A stretch of 39,214 nucleotides of DNA, from positions 1 through 39,214 of the forward strand of contig JAVKOQ010000430.1 of NCBI GenBank assembly GCA_031835245.1. The letters are read 5' to 3'. Source of the stretch: Balamuthia mandrillaris (Eukaryota > Discosea > Longamoebia > Balamuthiidae). Below the pieces are notes generated by a model. The model saw only the letters and a program-made list of their open reading frames with translations, was not told where the DNA came from and made no database searches. The position numbers and the translations under genes are program-made. This document shows positions 19,669 through 29,400 of the stretch, one piece after another; position 1 is the stretch's first letter, and each line of letters begins with the position of its first letter.

Positions 19669-21629
19669 TTAATAGGTAATTGAAGTAGTTGTTGGTAAGT
19701 AAGAGTGTAAAGTATGCCATATTTTGCCAGACTGAATTAATTTTGTGACTTGATCTATATCTGGTTTGATAAAACGATCTTTTTCATAAGAAGCAACTTC
19801 ATTTCTTACAAGAGTATAAACTTTCTCTAGGGGCTCAGTGCTTGTTAATGGTCGCAAAAAGTCAAGGCCTTGACAAGCTGCAAGCAATTCAACTGCTAAC
19901 ACCTGCAAAACAAAGAACTCAAACTTGAGAAAGTAATTGAATCAAATATACAAATACTTGTTGTAACAAACCATTTCAACATTTTCTACAATGCTTAATG
20001 CTTTTCGGGCAGCCCATCCACCCATTGAAACATGATCCTCCTGAGCAGCAGATGTTGAAATGGAGTCAACAGAGGAGGGATGACAAAGGGCCTTGTTTTC
20101 TGACACAAGTGCTGCAGCGGTACAATGAGCAATCATAAAGCCTAAAGTTATAATAAATATGTGTCACATAGTAATTTTAATTGAAGCACAGAAATGAAAA
20201 ACCGTCACTGTACCTGAATTGAGGCCACCTTCTTTTACCAGGAAAGGAGGTAATGCACTCAATGAATTATTGCAGAGGCGTTCAATCCTTCTCTCACTCA
20301 TATTGCCAATCTCGTGAATGGCAATAGCAAGATAGTCCAAGACTTTAGCAGGATACTCTCCATGGAAGTTCCCACCAGAGACAATGAGGCCGTTGCTTTC
20401 AGGAAATACCATAGGATTGTCAGTTGCACTGTTCATCTCGGTTTCCAATATAGAGTGAACGAAGTCAATAGTGTCATAAACTACACCATGCACTTGAGGC
20501 ACACAACGCAGTGTATAACTGTCCTGCACTCGATTACAGTTTGCATGGCTAAGTGCTATCTCAGAGGGATATTTGGTGCTGTGTAGCAAAGCACGGAGAT
20601 TCGCTGCCACACGGCCTTGACCCTTATGTGGCCGTGCCTAATCATGATTATAAAAAATATGTAGATGTTAGCAGGGGGCAGCGGCAGAGGAATGTGACAC
20701 CAACTTTGTGAATCTCTTCTTTAAAGGCAGCCACTGTGCCTTTTAGAGCTTCCAAAGTGAGGGCAGCAATAATGTCCGCTGTTCGTGTGGCATTTAGGCA
20801 ACGGTGTATAGCTTCAGCTCCTGTTTGGTGGTGTTGAATCGTCATAACGTTAAGCAGAACGGCAACGAAACAGCAGGTAAAATAACCAACCAAGGCTTGT
20901 TATAAACTGGGTGCCGTTTATCAAAGCAAGTCCTTCCTTGGCCTGTAACTCCAGAGGAGAGAGACCAAACTTTGGCAGAACTTCAGAGGCAAGCCCCCAT
21001 GTTTGCTCTGCAGGATCCCACATCTTGCCTTCGCCCATCAGCCCTAAAGCAAGGTGAGAGAGCGGAGCCAGATCTCCAGATGCGCCCAAAGTGCCCTGTG
21101 GTAATTGTGTTGTAGCGTTGTTGGGGACTATAAGCTTAAGCAAAGAGTCAGATCACAAAAAAGGGACTTGAGGCAGTACCTTACAGGGAATGTAGGAAAG
21201 GCAGGAAGCGTTGAACGCGTCAATATATTGGGAAAGTGTCTGCCTGGAAATCCCGCTGTGACCCTTTGCCAATACGTTTATCCTTAGCACCATCATCATC
21301 CGCACCCGTTGCGGAGAAAGAGGTTCTCCCACGCCTGCCGCATGAGAACGTATCAAGTTGCTTTGGAGAGAGGCCAGCTTATCTCCTGAAATCACAACAT
21401 CACAAAACTTGCCAAAGCCCGTGTTGATGCCATAGACAGTCTTTCCGCTGGCCAACACGTTGTCCACAACTTCGCGTCCTTGGTCGACTTTTTGCCAAGC
21501 CTCTTCCGTAAGACCAAGTTTTAGCTTGCCTGTGCTCGCCGCTAACAACTGCTCGATTGTTAAAGTTTCCCCATCAAGCAATAATAGCACAGGACTGTCC
21601 TCGGAGCTGCTGCTGCTGCTGCTTTCCAT
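19669..21629 (-). CDS. HAL: Histidine ammonia-lyase
   Basis: Six exons read on the minus strand: 21180-21629, 20891-21095, 20705-20820, 20214-20637, 19972-20141 and 19669-19902 (1599 nt, 532 aa). The enzyme deaminates L-histidine to urocanate, the first step of histidine catabolism. The prosthetic MIO group forms from the A155-S156-G157 triad in [19 protein letters not shown]. Further conserved blocks are [67 protein letters not shown] and [20 protein letters not shown]...EDHVSMG. All match the animal/bacterial HutH core. The acceptor giving CK|GTLGASG was preferred over upstream ones because it restores the family alignment exactly. The N-terminus is a Ser run. It ends shortly after the core, without the longer C-terminal extension of the vertebrate enzyme. 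The 3' exons are AT-rich compared with exon 1, like the adjoining transposon island. Confidence 0.93.
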
Positions 21630-21908
21630 CTTTTTTTGTGTTTGTAGTGTAAGTTTGTTAGTGTTGTTAGTGCGTCAAAAAGGGAAACCTTTTCCTTCCT
21701 AGCTTCCTTCCTTTCATCACATTTTAAGGACGACCTTTCGTGTCGACGTGGTATAGGTTTTTCGTTGTCCTTAGATCTTATGATCTGCGCCGCTTATGAT
21801 CACTGCCTCTTTTATTGTTTTGATAAGGGCTTTTGCTGCTACACAGCACTCACCGAAGATGCCGCTTCGTCAAACTGGCTTTATTTTCTTCGGAGCACGG
21901 TTGGTCTG
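21630..21908. other. HAL upstream / calcium-sensor downstream spacer
   Basis: The spacer is 279 bp between two minus-strand genes: the 3' end of the calcium sensor and the promoter of HAL. Open frames here have no family signal. Confidence 0.4.
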
Positions 21909-23187
21909 TTAGCCCAACACAGTCAAAGCACCCAAAATGGCAGAATCCTGCTTTACCCCTTTCTTGAACTCCTGCAGTGTTATCTTGCCATCCCCTTTGT
22001 TTGTAGGGTTGGGTAAGTTAGAGTTGGTGCACGACTTGTGAGCCACCATCGCTTGGCGGTAGCGCAACGTACTTACCATTGACATCCATTTGCTTGAACA
22101 GGTGGTCTGTTCGCTTTTCGGGAGTATTTTGCTCTTCGGGCATCTCCTCCATCAGGGATTGGCACATTCGAAAATAAACAGTCACAATTTTGAGCATTTC
22201 CTCGCGTTCTATGTAGCCGTTGTTGTCTATGTCATACAAATTAAATGTCCCTGTATGTGTGTTGTATCAACATAACAAACGTCAGTCAGCCACCATTCAG
22301 CAGAGCTTTGAGCTGAGAACATAAGCCGAGAAAATAAAAGAGCACATCCTACATTCCAATTTCTGAAAGGGTACAAAGAAAAAGGTTTTGTTAAAATAAA
22401 GCCACAGACGGAGGTCCTATTCTAAAGGGTGGTTCATACCTCGTCTACTGTCCCTTGTGTAGTTGTAGAAAGACCAATCATAAACTGTATAATATGTTTC
22501 AGCCTTTCTGGATCGCTGTTGAAAGAGAAGAGCGACTTACCTCCTTCACATTGGGTTAGTAGACACCATTGCAACGTTTGGAAGAGCACATTTTAGGCAG
22601 ACATGTAAGCCGAAGCCCATGAAGATGAAGAATACAACAACACAAGGATTTCGATGTTAGATATTTTTAAAAGAAGAGGAAGAAGGAGATAAAGTGGGAG
22701 GTCGAGGACGAGGGACACTGCTATGGGAACTTGAAGATACAAACCTTGAAGTCAACAATGCCATTGCGATCGGTGTCATAGACATTAAATATATACTCAA
22801 CCAGTTCTTTATCCGTTCCTGGTGGTTGAAAGACCAATTTTTAGTGCTAGTAGAGGACATTTCATAGAGACAAGGGGAAACCTTGGCAGAGGCCTTCCTC
22901 CAGCCATTGTTCTTTGGTGATGTAACCCTCTGGATAATTCTTGAGGAAATTTTTGTAGCTGTTGAGTTCCAGAGAAAGGGAAAGCGTAAACAGAGGAAGG
23001 AGGAACGCGTGAATAGTCGGCGGTGGTGGTTGCTACTTACTGTTTTTTTAAATCCTCGGTAGAAACTGCACGCAGAGTTAGAGTTGTTGGGCGGTTACCC
23101 TAGAAATAGAGAGAAGACCGTACAATGGGTTACGCTCCTGAAACGGGCCACCTCTTCTTTTGATAACTTGGCCGTTTTGTTTCCCAT
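21909..23187 (-). CDS. Neuronal calcium sensor (frequenin/recoverin-like), with micro-exons
   Basis: Nine exons read on the minus strand: 23124-23187, 23041-23065, 22882-22958, 22745-22818, 22541-22543 (3 nt), 22440-22484, 22353-22362 (10 nt), 22077-22250 and 21909-21994 (558 nt, 185 aa; frequenin is about 190). The start MGNKTAKLS is an N-myristoylation-type sequence (Gly2). The N-terminal HFSTEDLKKHYKNFLKNYPEG is the degenerate EF1 region. Three canonical loops follow: DTDRNGIVDFKE, DIDNNGYIEREE and DVNGDGKITLQE. They are separated by the family linker LSTTTQGTVDEKLEWTFNLYD and the EEQNTPEKRTDHLFKQMD helix. Family role: a Ca2+/myristoyl switch that binds membranes and regulates receptors, kinases or channels. 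Both micro-exons are inferred from phase and family alignment. The 10-nt one restores KLEW|TFNLYD and the 3-nt one supplies the last residue of the first good loop. Confidence 0.85.
22353..22362 (-). other. 10-nt micro-exon in the calcium-sensor gene
   Basis: The minus-strand context is cctttcag|AAATTGGAAT|gtagga. It encodes K-L-E and the first base of Trp, making VDE-KLEW-TFNLYD. This matches frequenin DEKLRWAFKLYD and is the only segment found that fits both phases. Confidence 0.75.
22541..22543 (-). other. 3-nt micro-exon (GAG) in the calcium-sensor gene
   Basis: On the minus strand the context is gtgaag|GAG|gtaagt. The flanking exons are both phase 0, so inclusion adds exactly one Glu and turns DTDRNGIVDFKF into DTDRNGIVDFKEF, the universal family pattern. 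The residue is EF-hand loop position 12. Confidence 0.6.
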
Positions 23188-23623
23188 TTCTCCTTGGCAA
23201 AGACAACGAAACGAATGGCAGGCTAGTAAACTATCCGCGAAAGTTGGTGGTCAACAACAAGTTGGAACTGCGCCTCCTCTCCTCAATTTGCTCCAAGAGG
23301 AACACAATTAATAATAAAAAAATAACCATAATATTATTATGAAGGGCATTTCTGCCTGAAAAGAAATGGCAAGGGAAAAAAGGGCAACAAAAAAGTCCCT
23401 CCGCTTCCCGGCTGCTTTCAGCGGGAAAAATCACTGTCGACAAGGACCACTGCCACACCAAACCATTGCGCGTTGGTCATCTGTTTACCATTATTATTAT
23501 GAGCAGTTTTTGTGCAGCAGGAGGGCAAAACCATAATCGGGGAAGCAAGCGCATTGGGCTCCTCCTCTCCTGGTCTGGTGCTGCTGGCCACTTGTTGTTG
23601 TTGTTGTTCGGGAAGCAAGTTGG
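23188..23623. promoter_or_regulatory. Divergent calcium-sensor / BCL7-like promoter region
   Basis: The segment is 436 bp between two divergent start codons. It contains AT-rich ATAATATTATTATG sequence (about 23328) and a short CGTTGGTCATC block. Overlapping open frames on both strands are low-complexity with no family match. Confidence 0.4.
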
Positions 23624-24696
23624 TTGCGAAACCTCATGTCTTCTTCATCGCCCACCCAGTTGCAAGCAGCTGTCGCCACAGTTCTGGAGGCGGAGGCGGA
23701 GGCGGAGGGGCAAGGGGAAATGCTTGCTCCCCCCTCACCACCCAAAGAGAAACACAGCAACTCGCACATACCTCCAGCTTCCAAGTGGAAGAAGCGGTGG
23801 GTCACTACCGGCCACATGAAAGTATTCAAATGGGTACCTGGTACTGACGCCCTCATTTCAATTTGCTGTTTGCGCGCGCGCGCTCTCTCTCGCTCTCTGC
23901 TCTCCTCGTCCTCACTCTAATCTCTTGTTCTCGTGGCGGCTTGTCTCACATCTATGCAAACGGGCTTACAGCTGATCCAGTGGGGGTATGCGCGCATGTT
24001 GTTTGTTTAGCATCTTGGTTGTCTTTCACCCGGCTAACGCTTCACTGCAGGCAAAATATAGGGCCAACAACGCAGCCAACTCAAATGCTGTACAACGACT
24101 CAGCGCTAGAACATTCAACGACAATGCTCCGATCACTCGCAGTGTTACGGCGGCCTTCAAAGAGAAAACGGTTTGTAGTTTCCTTTGCCATGAAAACCAA
24201 CCCATATACCTCTTCCTAATAACTCCGCGTGCAGAAACGAGAGATGGAACAGCGAGCAAAAAAATCACGACGAGGACGACGCGCCTCCCCTGCCCCAAGA
24301 AGAAGCAGCCGTAGGCTCAGTCGAAAGGACACCCAGATTGTGAGCACCATTTCCCAAAGTAATATTATTACGCCAGAAAGCCTTTACAGCAGTGACGAGC
24401 CCTCCTCGCGATTCCGGGCTAGTGGCCATAACCCCAACACAATCGGGCCAACTGAACAGAACACCGATAGCTCCTCTGCCTTCACCACCGCTATCACCAC
24501 CAACATGACCGCCGTTACTAATGAACTCCATTCAATGCAGACCACTGCCACCGCCACCATGGCAGTAAGCCGTCCTATGGACGGTCTCATCACCAATGGC
24601 CTGCCAGAATCATTACCCTTGCCATTTCTTCACTCGGAAGAACCACACCAATACCAACAATCCCAGCCCTTCCATACCTCTGGCAACCAGCAATAA
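23624..24696 (+). CDS. BCL7-like SWI/SNF (BAF) subunit
   Basis: Four exons: 23624-23840, 23972-23985 (14 nt), 24051-24170 and 24235-24696 (813 nt, 270 aa). Start may be the second Met at 23636. The diagnostic segment is SKWKKRWVTTGHMKVFKWVP, matching the BCL7 N-terminal signature [21 protein letters not shown]. After it the protein is basic (KREMEQRAKKSRRGRRASP) and then Ser/Thr-rich and probably disordered, as in BCL7. BCL7 proteins bind the nucleosome-facing ARP/actin module of BAF remodelling complexes; a nuclear role is inferred. The 14-nt exon is needed because joining exon 1 (phase 1) directly to exon 3 gives an immediate stop, whereas including it gives FKWVP-ADPVG-AKYRANN. An alternative is a donor at TGG|gtacct, which skips it but truncates the signature. 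The conserved N-terminus starts later here than in animals. Confidence 0.65.
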
Positions 24697-25043
24697 CCAA
24701 CAAAGAGCTTTCTTAACCTTCAAAAAAAAAAGTAGCGCGATGCACAGCAACAACCTCATACCGATGAGAATTGCTGCTAGCGGTCAGTACACCCTTGCCT
24801 GAGGAAGTGAGGCGAACCCACTTCCCATGTTCATTCCTTATATGCACTACCAATTGCTTCTCCGCAAGTGCTTGTTATCACCATTGCTTCTCACTTCAAC
24901 CCTTTCCTCTTCTGGAGCGCTATTTCTCGTGCCGTCGCCGAGCAGTTCGTTTATCCTTCAGGGGGTCATAGACAGTGTAAACGTCTTCATCCTTCGTAGC
25001 AAAGCGAAGATTAGTAACTGTCCAACAAGCATTGTTTTTACAC
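24697..25043. other. BCL7-like 3' UTR and sequence upstream of LINE ORF1
   Basis: An A10 run at 24722-24731 follows the BCL7-like stop. The rest is unassigned; it may be BCL7-like 3' UTR or include LINE 5' UTR. No gene seen. Confidence 0.4.
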
Positions 25044-25061
25044 TTCCTCTTGTCAGGAAAA

Positions 25062-26417
25062 ATGCGGAAAAATAGGACTCTGCCACGCAAGAGCACTGAA
25101 TTGATTGACAGTCAGGAGAGGGAACAGGTCCTACGTCGATGGGTGGATCTGGCCATGAAGGAACGTCTTAGACTGGGGACCCTAAACGGTAATCGTTCGT
25201 GGAAGCCCGCTTTGCAAGCTGTGCAAAAAGAGGCAAAGATCCCCGAGGGTTTTGTCAAAGGGGACAAGCTAAATCAGTTTCTGGAGGAAGCGTTCAAGTT
25301 GGCGGTGGAAAAGTATGGGCACCTGAACACTACCACAGTCAAGATTCCTTCTCCCAGGGTGAACCAAAAGGAGGAGGACGACAGAGGGGCAGAGGATCAG
25401 TGTAACTCGGTAGCGGATTCGCCCCGCCGAGAGGAAGGGACAAGTGTTGTGCCCAAGGGGAAGATTGATTCGGACTCAGTCAGTGCAGACGGCGTTAAGG
25501 AGCGAACCAATAGTCAAGTGGCGCTGCTGTTTGATTGTATTAGCCGTGTTTCTCACGAGTGTGGTAAGCTCTCCGAGGCAGGCGTACTCTCACTCGCAGT
25601 GATTGTACGATTCAGGGACCTGATTGAAACCCTCGACAAGGAGATCAATAATCTTATGGTGGAAAAAGGAAGTGCAAATAGTACCAAAGGCGGCCTTACT
25701 CTGGGTTCCCAACGGTCTTACGCGGAGGTGGTCGGATCAGCTCCGCGGTGTGATATGATTACTGCGGAAAGGAATTTCCCTCCAACGGCAACTACGGGCA
25801 GCGCGCCAAGCTTGGAATACTGGAAGGAAGAAATGGCAAAGGAACAAGGGATATGTTGGCAGGATAACTCCAACATATACAGGAGGACGTGGACCAAAGA
25901 TACAGTAACCGACCCGAACTATTGGTCTACAGTAAAACCAAAGTATGGCTTTGCCAGTCCCTACTCCAAGGTAGGGGCGGTGGTGGGCAGATCGATTGTG
26001 GTGAGCGGTAAGGACCTTAAGAAGGAAAAGGTAAGTGAGAGGATCTTCGAGCTGGGGCTCAAGCACGTCGGAGTGTGGAAAGTAGGAGAGAAGAATGGCA
26101 CGCAGCATTGGGGAGTTACTTTGGAGACGGCCCAGGCTGCCGAAGACATTATTGCGGAAAGCGCCAGGCTGTATGCTTTTACCCGCTGGTGGGTGGGCAA
26201 AGCCCGAATTGAAGAAGCCAAGAATGAAGGTAAACCGCTGTGGAAGCCTAAAGAGCAAAGAAAGATGGAGAAGAAGAAGGAAAAGGAGGAGAATGTTGGA
26301 ACAGTGGCCTTGGACAGCTCTTTGGAACTCTCAGGCATCGCGCTGGCTGAGGAGGAGTATCATGGTGCTGCCAACTGGTCTGACATTGTGGAGGAGGAAG
26401 GAGAGGAGACCCAATGA
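25062..26417 (+). CDS. LINE ORF1 protein
   Basis: The protein is 451 aa from ATG 25062 (an in-frame Met lies at 25032). The N-terminus is basic (MRKNRTLPRKS). A Trp/Tyr-rich segment (CWQDNSNIYRRTWTKD) precedes a probable RNA-binding fold around residues 300-390 (GRSIVVSGKDLKKEKVSERI, VGVWKVGE, HWGVTLETAQAAEDII), which has the strand/helix rhythm of an RRM. It ends in a Lys/Glu-rich helix and an acidic tail. No CCHC zinc knuckles are present, unlike many LINE ORF1 proteins. Expected role: RNA binding and particle formation with the element transcript. Its stop TGA overlaps the ORF2 ATG. Confidence 0.75.
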   Translation: MRKNRTLPRKSTELIDSQEREQVLRRWVDLAMKERLRLGTLNGNRSWKPALQAVQKEAKIPEGFVKGDKLNQFLEEAFKLAVEKYGHLNTTTVKIPSPRVNQKEEDDRGAEDQCNSVADSPRREEGTSVVPKGKIDSDSVSADGVKERTNSQVALLFDCISRVSHECGKLSEAGVLSLAVIVRFRDLIETLDKEINNLMVEKGSANSTKGGLTLGSQRSYAEVVGSAPRCDMITAERNFPPTATTGSAPSLEYWKEEMAKEQGICWQDNSNIYRRTWTKDTVTDPNYWSTVKPKYGFASPYSKVGAVVGRSIVVSGKDLKKEKVSERIFELGLKHVGVWKVGEKNGTQHWGVTLETAQAAEDIIAESARLYAFTRWWVGKARIEEAKNEGKPLWKPKEQRKMEKKKEKEENVGTVALDSSLELSGIALAEEEYHGAANWSDIVEEEGEETQ

Positions 26418-29400
26418 CTTCAGTAGCGTTTGTCAACTCTAGGGGCTGGGGACAAGAGGAATTGGTCAGCTGTTGGGCTGACAGTAAGCAATTTGACATT
26501 ATTGGAGTGTGCGAACATAGGAGGATGGTTGCCCCTCGATTGGTGGGGTATCGGTGGATGGGTGGAGGGGCTGCTCCAGGGAGGAGTGGCTATGGAAGGG
26601 GTGGCGCAGGTTTCTTTGTTCGAGAGGGCTTCAAGGGGAACATCGGAGAAAGGAAAGAGTGGCGAACACCCAACTCCACTTGGGTGGAACTGGCGGGACA
26701 GGGTTGCATCTTTATAATCGGTATAGTGTATCTCCCTCCAGGAGGTACCGTGGACAACTTTAAGGTCACCTTGGCTGCGATTGAGAAAAGAATCCTGGAC
26801 GTGGTCAAGGAAGGAAGACCCCTGATTATTGGAGGTGATTGGAACGCCAGGGTTGGAAAGGGATGGAATGGTAGAGGTGAATCTACTTACAACGCGAGAG
26901 GAAAGGTGTTGGTGGAGGCTTTCAAAAGGCTGGCCCTCTCGTTGCCTCAGCTCAAAGAGGAAGCGCCAGTATTTACATGGAGAGCTGGAAAACGAAAGAG
27001 CATTGTGGACTATGTGGTAGCATGGAGATGGACGGGCAAGGTAGTTGGTGACGGATGGCAAGCTTGGACTGATCATCAACCACTGGTAGTCGAGTTGAAG
27101 GACTCAGCAGATAATTGCGGCGGGGTTTGGATGGAACGATGGAAGTGGAAGTCCTACTCAGAGGAAGATCGCAAGAGGAAGTGGAGGGAGTACAAACGCG
27201 GGTGCAAGCGTTTCTTCAAAGGAGAGGAATGGAAGGCCATGGTCAAGAAAACACGGGAGGGAACAGCTACTGTTGAAGATCTTTGGAGCAAGTGGAAAAA
27301 AGGATTGTGGGATTGTGCAATGAGATGGTTTGGTAGAGAAAGGAGACTGATAGGAGCAACAACAAGCAGGGCAAGGAAGCCATGGTGGACAGCAGAGTTA
27401 ACATCCTTGAACAAGCAGGTAGTGATAGCCCATGCTCAGTGGCTAAGAGAAGGAAAGAATGATGGAAAGGCCAGAGAGGAATTTGTGGAACTCAGGAAAA
27501 GGTTTGTGAAGTTGTGGAGCGCCAACAAATGGGACTGGATGAAGTGGAAAAGACAAGAGAACATCAAGGAAATGCAGAAATGGATCGGCAACATGTGGAG
27601 GATAGTGGCAAAGCGTAGAGCAGAGCCCAAAGCAGTTAGGGAGCACCACGGTAGCACGGCAGCCTTCAAGGAACATTGGGCAAAGCTGGGAAGGAAGGAT
27701 TCTTCCATTGGGAGCTTGCATCGAGAGGAAGCAGGTCCAGAAGGACTGCCTTTGTCTGGTAGTAACTGGCTTAAGAAGGAGAGTTTTAATCTTGCATGGA
27801 GGAAAAGATTGAGGGTGGGCAAAGCAGCTGGGGTGGACAATATTGATGGGGAAATGATGAAGTATGGAGGCAAACATGTGCAAGATGCAACTTGGACGCT
27901 GATCAAGGTCATTGAGAACCAAGGCATATTCCCCAAGGAGTGGAAACAGGGGGTGGTTATTCCCTTGCATAAGGCAGGAGCTCCCCAGAATCCAGCAAAC
28001 TATAGAGGTATTACTCTCCTATGCAATGCAGCCAAGGTGTTTGAAGGAGCTATCTTGGTACAATTGAACATACAAGCAAGAGAGCAAGGGTGGATAAGTA
28101 ATTGCCAGGGTGGATTTAGAAAAGGAAGGGGAGTCATGGATCAGGTGTGGCGGTTGAAGAAATGCCTGATGAAGAGAAGCAAAGAACGTACCTATATTGC
28201 TCTGATGGATATCAGCAAGGCATATGACATGCTTGACCATGACATACTGGCAAGGACATTACGCAAAAGAGGAGCAGAAGAGGCAGCAGTGGGTATCATT
28301 ACAGAGTGGTACCATGGTATGACGAGTGTTATTCGCATGAATGGGCAGCTTTCAGAGGAATTTCTGGGGGAAAGAGGAGTTAAGCAAGGAGGAGTTTTGT
28401 CTCCATTCTTGTTCAATGTATACATTGATGTGGTGGCAAGAAAGCTACAAGCTGCAGAGGAGAAGGAAAGAGGAGATAAAGCAAGGAATGTTTGCTTGTT
28501 GTTTGCAGATGACTTGGCAGTGGTGGCCAGCGACCCATTTGAGCTTCAGAGAAGATTGAATGTAGCAGTGGAGGCAGTGAATGCTCTGGGACTTCAGTTC
28601 AATGCAAAGAAATCAGTGGTGCTAGTACAAGGAAAGAAGGCTCATTTTCAAGAGTGGAGACTGAAGGGGGAGGCTGGGAAACGGGTGAAGGAGGCCAAGT
28701 ACCTGGGACTGTGGTTTGAAGAAAGTGGGGAATGGACAACTCATGCCAAGGAGAGGATCACCAAGGCCAAGCAAGCCCTCTACAGCCTTAGGCAGCGGGG
28801 AGCCATTGCCCAAGGCCTTGGTACACGCACTGCCCAGATTGCTGCAGAGGCTATTGTCAAGTCTACCTTGTCATATGGATTATGTATGACAGAGCTTTCC
28901 AAATCATGGTGGAAGAAGATCGAAGCAGTGTGGAATGAGACAGCAAGAAGTGTATTGCAAGTTCATCGAAGGACTGTGGCGGGGGGTTGTAGAGCAGAAT
29001 TGGGCTGGTTGACCATCAAGGCCTACTGTGAGTTGGAAAGACAAGCAGTAATTCATCATGCTGAGAGGCAAGATGGCCACTTTGAGCTACTTGAAGAGGT
29101 AAGCCAAGCAAGTGATGAGGAAGGGGAGAAGAATGAAGGTGAGGGAGGTGACGGAACGACAGTTGTTGAAAAGAAAGCCAAGAGGATGAGGGCCTTAACT
29201 CGAGTAGCCAAGATGGAGTATGCAGCTGAAGGAGAAAGAGGAACAAGAGCATGGCTATGGCATAACTTCTTGACAAATGGAAGATGTTTGGTTGGACAAC
29301 AACGGAGCTTAGTGATTACCAACCCAAGGAAAGAACGTTTGATGAATGCTATTCGCTGTGGTGGACTGCCTATTGGAAAAAAGTGGGGATCCATTCAGCA

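Noticed and set aside
23418-23856. Overlapping open frames on both strands of the BCL7-like promoter and first exon
   Set aside because: They are low-complexity shadows; only the plus frame with KWKKRWVTTGHMKVFKWVP has family conservation.
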